The notes under the pieces: generated by a model
The model's database searches: none
What the model was told of the DNA's origin: nothing
What the model saw: only the letters and a program-made list of their open reading frames with translations
Translations under genes and position numbers: made by a program
Shown here: positions 13,430-17,976 of the stretch, one piece after another
Layout of the letters: each line of letters opens with the position of its first letter
Numbering within the stretch: position 1 is the stretch's first letter
Source: Spirochaetales bacterium
GTDB lineage: Bacteria > Spirochaetota > Spirochaetia > DSM-27196 > PWMO01
DNA length: 17,976 nucleotides
Direction of reading: 5' to 3'
Assembly: GCA_007123465.1 (NCBI GenBank)
Contig: SKLB01000006.1
Location: 1-17,976, forward strand

Positions 13430-15967
13430 ATGAATGTGATCAGATTCACCGTCAACCCGAAACTGCCCAGATCACTGCAGCCGCTCAGCGAGCTGGCTCA
13501 CAACCTGTGGGTCAGCTGGAACTACGATGCGGTAGCACTGTTCACGCGCCTTGACTACGATGTGTGGCTCGAATCGCGCCAGAATCCGGTCCAGACGCTG
13601 GCTATGGTATCGCAACAACGGCTCAAGGAGCTGGCCTCGGATGACTCCTACCTGGCGGCGCTCAATTCGGTCTACCAGAAGTTCACCAGGTACCGCGATG
13701 GAGAGACCTGGTACAAAGACGGCGGCAAGGACGTAGTGGCCTATTTCTCGATGGAGTACGGCATGGATGTCAGCCTGCCGATCTACTCCGGCGGTCTCGG
13801 CTTGCTCTCCGGTGACCACATGAAGACCGCGTCGGACCTGGGACTGCCGCTGGTTGGCGTAGGGCTGCTCTATCGTCAGGGCTACTTTCAGCAGTACCTC
13901 AACGCCGATGGCTTCCAGCAGGAGTCGTACCCCGAGAACGACTGGTACAGCATGCCGGTGCAGCGCTGCCGCGACAAGAGCGGCCAGGACATCAGGATCA
14001 GCGTGCAGATCGGCAATTCTCTGGTCATCGCGCGCGTCTGGCGGGTCAACGTCGGCAGGCTGGCGCTCTACCTGCTGGACACCAACATCGAGGACAACGC
14101 GCCGGAGCTGCGTACCATCACCGCATCGCTCTACGGCGGCACCAAGGACACCCGCATCCGCCAGGAGATTCTGCTGGGTGTCGGCGGTATCCGCGCGTTG
14201 CGCGCGCTGGGTATCAACCCGGCGGTCACGCACATGAACGAGGGGCACTCGGCGTTTCTGGGAATCGAGCGCATCCGCGAGCTGGTCGAGCAGCACACGC
14301 TTTCGGTGCACCAGGCAATCGAGGCGCTCAAGCCGTCCAACATCTTCACTACGCACACGCCGGTTCCCGCCGGCAACGAGCGCTTCTCGGTAGAGCTGAT
14401 CCACAACTACATCGACAGCCTGATTGCCGGAACCGGCCTCAGCCGCGAGGGATTTATGGCGCTCGGCCGCGAGAATCCCGCAGACCACCTCGAGCATTTC
14501 TGCATGACCGTGCTGGCGCTCAAGCTTTCGGCCTACAATAACGGGGTCAGCCGGCTGCACGGGCAGATTTCACGCAATATGTGGAACACTATCTGGCCCG
14601 GGCTGCCGCAGGACGAGGTGCCGATCTCCTCTATCACCAACGGCGTTCACGTGCGCAGCTACGCCGCGCAGGATATCGTCGATCTGCTGGACCGCTACTT
14701 CGGCCCGCGCTTTGTCGATGAACCAACCAACCTGGACGTCTGGAACCGCATGGACCGCATCACCGACGAGGAGCTGTGGCGCGCCCACGAGCGCTGCAAG
14801 TCACGGCTGGTTGCCTTTGCGCGCCAGCGGCTGCGCAGCCAGCTCGAGCGGCGCGGCATAATCGGCAACCAACTGCTGCAGGCCACCGAAGCGCTCTCGC
14901 CAACCACGCTGACCATCAGTTTTGCACGTCGCTTTGCCACCTACAAGCGCGGCGCGCTGCTGTTCCACGACCCCGAGCGGCTCATGAGGCTGCTGTTGGA
15001 CCCCCAGCGGCCTGTCCAGCTGATCTTTGCCGGCAAGGCACATCCGCACGATCTGGCCGGCAAGAACCTGATCAAGGAGATAGTGCACTTTGCCAACAAA
15101 CCCGAGGTGCGCAGCAAGATAGTCTTCCTTGAGAACTACGATATCGCTATGGCAAAACAGCTGGTCTCCGGCAGCGATCTGTGGCTCAATACACCGCGGC
15201 GGCCACTGGAAGCCAGCGGTACCAGCGGCATGAAAGCGGCCGTCAATGGGGTGCTCAACTGTTCGGTGCTCGACGGCTGGTGGGCGGAAGCGTACGCGCC
15301 GCAGGTCGGCTGGGCAATTGGCAACGGTGAGGAATACGACGACCCTGAAATGCAGGACGAGATCGAGAGCAAGGCCCTGTACGACCTGCTGGAACGCGAA
15401 ATCATACCCGGCTTCTACAACCGCGGTCAGGACGGACTGCCGCGCGAGTGGATTGCACTGATGAAGGCCTCGATGCAGCAGATCGGCAGGCAGTTTTCCA
15501 GCTACCGCATGCTGGTGGAGTACGCCGAGCGCTTCTATTTTCCGGCGCTCAACAACTACGCCGCGGTGTCGCGCAACCGCTTTGCCCGGGCCAGGGAGGT
15601 GTCAGACTATCTGCAGCGCGTACAGCACGCCTGGGGCGATGTCAGCGTTCGCGCGGTGGTCCGCCCCGATAGCGCCGGGCTACACGTTGGCGACACAATC
15701 AGCGTGGACGCCACTGTGCGGCTGGGAACTCTCAAGCCTGAAGAGGTGCTGGTTGAGCTCTACTACGGCAGCGTGAGCTCGCAATCCGAGATCGTGAATC
15801 CGCAGCGCACAGCGATGGAACCGGTTGAACACAATGACGGCGTCCACCACTACCGCGGCCAGATAACCTGCAGCGCCGCCGGCCGCCAGGGATACACGGT
15901 GCGGGTAATTCCGCAGCATCGGTCGCTTGTGCACCCGTTCCAGCCCGGGCTGATCGCCTGGGGCTGA
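13430..15967 (+). CDS. glgP: Alpha-glucan (glycogen/maltodextrin) phosphorylase
   Basis: 845 residues, the length of the bacterial/archaeal GlgP subfamily that carries an N-terminal DUF3417-like domain (opening RFTVNPKLPRSLQPLSELAHNLWVSWN). It releases glucose-1-phosphate from alpha-1,4-glucans using orthophosphate and PLP in the cytoplasm. Visible marks: VAYFSMEYGMDVSLPIYSGGLG near 105-126, MNEGHSAFLGIERIRELV from about 269, FTTHTPVPAGNERF (about 305-318), TNGVHVRSY near 402, FARRFATYKRG near 500, FAGKAHPHDLAGK near 535-547, FLENYDIAMAKQLV near 566-579, and EASGTSGMKAAVNG with the PLP lysine at Lys602. The C-terminal 100 residues form an extra beta-rich tail found in this subfamily. Single gene with its own promoter; its stop lies four bases from the convergent DUF554 gene. 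It links to sugar uptake elsewhere in the window (inference). Confidence 0.95.
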   Translation: MNVIRFTVNPKLPRSLQPLSELAHNLWVSWNYDAVALFTRLDYDVWLESRQNPVQTLAMVSQQRLKELASDDSYLAALNSVYQKFTRYRDGETWYKDGGKDVVAYFSMEYGMDVSLPIYSGGLGLLSGDHMKTASDLGLPLVGVGLLYRQGYFQQYLNADGFQQESYPENDWYSMPVQRCRDKSGQDIRISVQIGNSLVIARVWRVNVGRLALYLLDTNIEDNAPELRTITASLYGGTKDTRIRQEILLGVGGIRALRALGINPAVTHMNEGHSAFLGIERIRELVEQHTLSVHQAIEALKPSNIFTTHTPVPAGNERFSVELIHNYIDSLIAGTGLSREGFMALGRENPADHLEHFCMTVLALKLSAYNNGVSRLHGQISRNMWNTIWPGLPQDEVPISSITNGVHVRSYAAQDIVDLLDRYFGPRFVDEPTNLDVWNRMDRITDEELWRAHERCKSRLVAFARQRLRSQLERRGIIGNQLLQATEALSPTTLTISFARRFATYKRGALLFHDPERLMRLLLDPQRPVQLIFAGKAHPHDLAGKNLIKEIVHFANKPEVRSKIVFLENYDIAMAKQLVSGSDLWLNTPRRPLEASGTSGMKAAVNGVLNCSVLDGWWAEAYAPQVGWAIGNGEEYDDPEMQDEIESKALYDLLEREIIPGFYNRGQDGLPREWIALMKASMQQIGRQFSSYRMLVEYAERFYFPALNNYAAVSRNRFARAREVSDYLQRVQHAWGDVSVRAVVRPDSAGLHVGDTISVDATVRLGTLKPEEVLVELYYGSVSSQSEIVNPQRTAMEPVEHNDGVHHYRGQITCSAAGRQGYTVRVIPQHRSLVHPFQPGLIAWG

Positions 15968-15971
15968 GCCT

Positions 15972-16679
15972 CTACAGTCCGGACAGCGGCCCCAGCAGCG
16001 GATCCAGCGCCACAAACAGCAGTATGATCAGCAGCGCCGGGAAGAAGTTCCCGGTGCGGATCTTCTTCAGTCCCAGCAGGTTGATGCCGATCATGATCAC
16101 CAGCGCTCCGCCGGCCGCGGTTATCTCCGAGAGTACCAGCGTGGTAACCAGCGGGCGCAGCGCGCCGGCGGCCAGCGTCAGGCCGCCCTGGTAGACCAGG
16201 ATCGTGAGCGCCGAGAATGCAACCCCGATTCCCATCGCTCCGGCCAGCAGAATCGACATGAAACCGTCCATGACGCTCTTGGTAAGAATCAGCTCGTAAT
16301 TGCCCTCGGCGCCGGCGCGGAAGGCGCCTACAATTGTCAGCGCTCCCACGCAGTAGAGAACGCTGGCGGTCAGAAAGCCGTAGGCAAACTGGCCCTCCGA
16401 ACGGCGCGCGGCAAAGCGGCGCTTGAGAAACTCGCCCAGGCGCAGAATAGCGTCTTCTATGCCGAGCATCTCGCCGATCACACCGCCGAGCACCAGCGAC
16501 AGCGCCAGGTAGAGTATGCGCGTAGTCTCGAGGGTCATCGAAATGCCGATGATCAGCGACACAACCCCGATACCGACGTAGACCGCCTCTTTCAGGTTGT
16601 CTCCCAGACCGCGGCGCAGCAGCAGTCCGATCATCGACCCGATGATCACCGCCAGAGCGTTGACAATAGTTGCAATCAT
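15972..16679 (-). CDS. DUF554 family inner-membrane protein (YqgA-like)
   Basis: 235 residues, very hydrophobic, with six or seven likely membrane segments separated by short loops. The start MIATIVNALAVIIGSMIGLLLRRG and the later GFLTASVLYCVGALTIVGA, ILTKSVMDGFMSILLAGAMG and LVTTLVLSEITAAGGALVIMIGINLLG are the characteristic blocks of DUF554/YqgA. The function of this family is unknown; transport has been suggested only from topology. The ATG at 16679 follows six bases after a strong -10 box, and no Shine-Dalgarno is present. The stop lies four bases from that of glgP, leaving no room for a terminator between the two convergent genes. Confidence 0.9.
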   Translation of the reverse strand: MIATIVNALAVIIGSMIGLLLRRGLGDNLKEAVYVGIGVVSLIIGISMTLETTRILYLALSLVLGGVIGEMLGIEDAILRLGEFLKRRFAARRSEGQFAYGFLTASVLYCVGALTIVGAFRAGAEGNYELILTKSVMDGFMSILLAGAMGIGVAFSALTILVYQGGLTLAAGALRPLVTTLVLSEITAAGGALVIMIGINLLGLKKIRTGNFFPALLIILLFVALDPLLGPLSGL

Positions 16680-16685
16680 GGCGGC

Positions 16686-16714
16686 ATTCTACCGCAAGCC
16701 GATAGTGTTGTCGA
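16686..16714 (-). promoter_or_regulatory. Sigma-70-type promoter of the DUF554 gene
   Basis: Minus strand: TCGACA (16714-16709, 5 of 6), exactly 17 bases, TAGAAT (16691-16686, 5 of 6), then six bases to the ATG at 16679. Transcription should begin at the start codon itself. The -35 overlaps the -35 of the opposite promoter by five bases. Confidence 0.65.
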
Positions 16715-16736
16715 TCAACCGCGGCTGTGGTATTCT
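16708..16736 (+). promoter_or_regulatory. Sigma-70-type promoter of the TPR lipoprotein gene
   Basis: TTGTCG (16708-16713, 4 of 6), exactly 17 bases ending in TGG (extended -10), TATTCT (16731-16736, 4 of 6). Nine bases separate the -10 from the ATG at 16746. Confidence 0.55.
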
Positions 16737-16745
16737 GCAGCTGAT

Positions 16746-17153
16746 ATGAGTCAACCGATGAGATTCTACGGCGTTATCGCAGTGCTGCTGCTCCTGCTGG
16801 CCGCGTGCCGCACCGGACCGGTGGAGATTCCCCAGGACCTGACCCAGGCCGAGATCTTTCAGCGCGGGCAGGAGGCGCTGGACGCCGGACGCTACGAGGT
16901 AGCGCTGCAGTACTACGAGACCTTTCTCGAGCGCTTTCCCGATGACCGCACCAACATCGCCGAGGCTCGCTACGAGATCGCCTTCATCCACTACAAGATG
17001 GATGACTGGGAAACCGCGCGCAGGCTGTTCAATCAATTGATAGACACGTACGAGACCGACGCGGCTGAAGACTACCCGGCCTGGCCGCGCGTGCTGGCGC
17101 TGCGGGTGCTGGAAGTCATGGATCAGGGCGGCTGGCCGCCACCGCGCGAGTAG
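16746..17153 (+). CDS. Small TPR-type lipoprotein
   Basis: 135 residues. The N-terminus has a short polar stretch, the hydrophobic VIAVLLLL and the lipobox LLAAC with lipidated Cys21, a classical signal peptidase II site. After a Pro-rich linker come two tetratricopeptide-like helix pairs. The first is at about 34-66 (AEIFQRGQEALDAGRYEVAL...FLERFP) and the second at about 72-104 (AEARYEIAFIHYKMDDWETA...LIDTYE). The second half of each helix pair carries the usual A/G-Y-A-L pattern. The layout recalls a shortened BamD/YfiO-like outer-membrane lipoprotein, but two repeats are too few to assign it to the BAM complex. It may instead be a scaffold for another envelope complex. An alternative ATG (codon 5, 16758) gives a shorter signal peptide. 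It is a single gene with its own promoter; no Shine-Dalgarno is seen. Confidence 0.8.
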   Translation: MSQPMRFYGVIAVLLLLLAACRTGPVEIPQDLTQAEIFQRGQEALDAGRYEVALQYYETFLERFPDDRTNIAEARYEIAFIHYKMDDWETARRLFNQLIDTYETDAAEDYPAWPRVLALRVLEVMDQGGWPPPRE

Positions 17154-17183
17154 CGCGCTTCGTGCAGCTCAGGCAGCGCCGCC

Positions 17184-17976
17184 TTACTCAACCGTGACAC
17201 TCTTGGCCAGGTTGCGCGGTTGGTCCACATCACGGCCCAGTTCCAGCGCGCAGTAGTAGGCAAACAGCTGCAACGGAATCATCATCGCAAACGGATAGAC
17301 GTAGTCGGCGGCACGCGGCACGTAGAAGACGTCGTCGGCAATTGCTGCAACCTCGCGGTCTCCATCCACCGCCAGAGCAATCACCGGCCCCTTGCGCGCC
17401 TTGACCTCTTTCATGTTCGAAATAACCTTCTCGCGCAGACCGTCATCGGGCACAATGAAGAGGCTCGGCGTCTGCTCGTTGATCAGCGCAATCGGCCCGT
17501 GTTTGATCTCGGCGGCGCTGTAGCCTTCGGCGTGGATGTAGGAGATCTCCTTGAGCTTGAGCGCTCCCTCCAGCGCCACCGGGTAGTTGATACCACGGCC
17601 CAGAAACAGAAAATCCTGCGCTCCGCAGTACGTGCGGGCAAGCGCCTCCACTTCAGCGTGGCGTTCGAGGATCGACTCGATCAGCGAAGGTATCGACTCC
17701 AGCGCTTCAATGAACTTCAGCCCCTGCTCCCAGGACATGTCGCGCATGCGTGCAATCAGCAGCGTGTAGAGGTAGAGCGCGGTCAGCTGGCTGGTGAACG
17801 CCTTGGTCGAGGCTACCGCGATCTCGGGCCCCGAGTGAATGTAGACCCCGCCGTCTGATTCGCGCGCAATGGTTGAGCCAACCACGTTACAGATGCCCAG
17901 CACGCGCGCACCCTTGCGCTGCAACTCGCGCATAGCGTAGAGCGTGTCCGCGGTTTCGCCGGACTGCGAAATGACA
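17184..17976 (-). CDS. glmS: Glutamine--fructose-6-phosphate aminotransferase (isomerizing), C-terminal part (5' end outside window)
   Basis: 263 codons and a stop are visible; the frame runs open to the right edge, so the N-terminal glutaminase domain is missing from view. GlmS makes glucosamine-6-phosphate from fructose-6-phosphate and glutamine, the first step to UDP-GlcNAc for peptidoglycan and lipid A. The visible part begins with VISQSGETADTLYAM, the phosphate-binding loop of the first SIS domain, and continues with NVVGSTIARESDGG and HSGPEIAVASTKAFTSQL. The second SIS domain contains FLFLGRGINYPVALEGALKLKE and ISYIHAEGYSAAEIKHGPIALI, which supply the isomerase Lys, Glu and His. The C-terminus DVDQPRNLAKSVTVE is the family's invariant tail, with the Lys that forms the sugar Schiff base. 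No terminator hairpin with a T tract is visible between its stop and the lipoprotein stop (17154-17183). Confidence 0.97.
   Translation of the reverse strand, partial: VISQSGETADTLYAMRELQRKGARVLGICNVVGSTIARESDGGVYIHSGPEIAVASTKAFTSQLTALYLYTLLIARMRDMSWEQGLKFIEALESIPSLIESILERHAEVEALARTYCGAQDFLFLGRGINYPVALEGALKLKEISYIHAEGYSAAEIKHGPIALINEQTPSLFIVPDDGLREKVISNMKEVKARKGPVIALAVDGDREVAAIADDVFYVPRAADYVYPFAMMIPLQLFAYYCALELGRDVDQPRNLAKSVTVE

Overview
The window is about 60% GC and densely coded. Gene content points to a free-living, motile member of the Spirochaetota. The pointers are a full-length DUF5312-type protein (a family I know only from spirochaetes), an MCP-like coiled-coil protein next to cheD, a relaxed spirochaete-style lipobox, a UgpC/MalK-type sugar ATPase and DUF554. 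This assignment comes from family recognition and was not tested by a search. There are no mobile elements, CRISPR arrays, tRNAs or rRNAs that I can see; the region looks like ordinary chromosome.

Layout. 1-927 (-): 5' two-thirds or so of a solute-binding lipoprotein, running off the left edge. 1003-1503 (+): small helical protein I do not recognise. 1525-2814 (-): class I/II PLP aminotransferase. 2897-4483 (+): DUF5312 protein. 4458-5003 (-): O6-alkylguanine-DNA alkyltransferase, overlapping the previous gene tail to tail. 5148-6263 (+): stand-alone sugar-ABC ATPase with its own promoter, Shine-Dalgarno and strong terminator. 6363-8806 (+): a soluble, diverged MCP-like protein followed by CheD. 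8793-11861 (-): a three-gene overlapping operon (ParB-like protein, SPL-like radical SAM enzyme, FecR-domain exported protein). 11999-13342 (+): homoserine dehydrogenase with ACT domain. 13430-15967 (+): alpha-glucan phosphorylase. 15972-16679 (-): DUF554 membrane protein. 16746-17153 (+): small TPR lipoprotein. 17184-17976 (-): C-terminal part of GlmS, running off the right edge.

Two things stand out. First, the MCP-like protein and CheD, neighbours in one operon, end in exactly the same six residues (GDVTLF) encoded by different synonymous codons. This suggests a shared C-terminal docking peptide in a spirochaete chemotaxis adaptation module. The MCP-like protein also carries a CheZ-like DxxxQ helix. 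Second, many genes have a good sigma-70-type promoter whose -10 box ends only 6-10 bases before the start codon, with no Shine-Dalgarno sequence. This predicts leaderless or nearly leaderless mRNAs for about half the genes here. Two divergent gene pairs even share overlapping -35 boxes.

How the genes fit together: the solute-binding protein, orphan ATPase and glucan phosphorylase suggest carbohydrate uptake and storage-glucan use. GlmS feeds amino-sugar and cell wall synthesis. Hom is a branch-point enzyme of Thr/Met synthesis. The alkyltransferase repairs alkylated DNA, and the SPL-like protein is DNA-repair-related by family only, lacking the key catalytic Cys of true spore photoproduct lyase.
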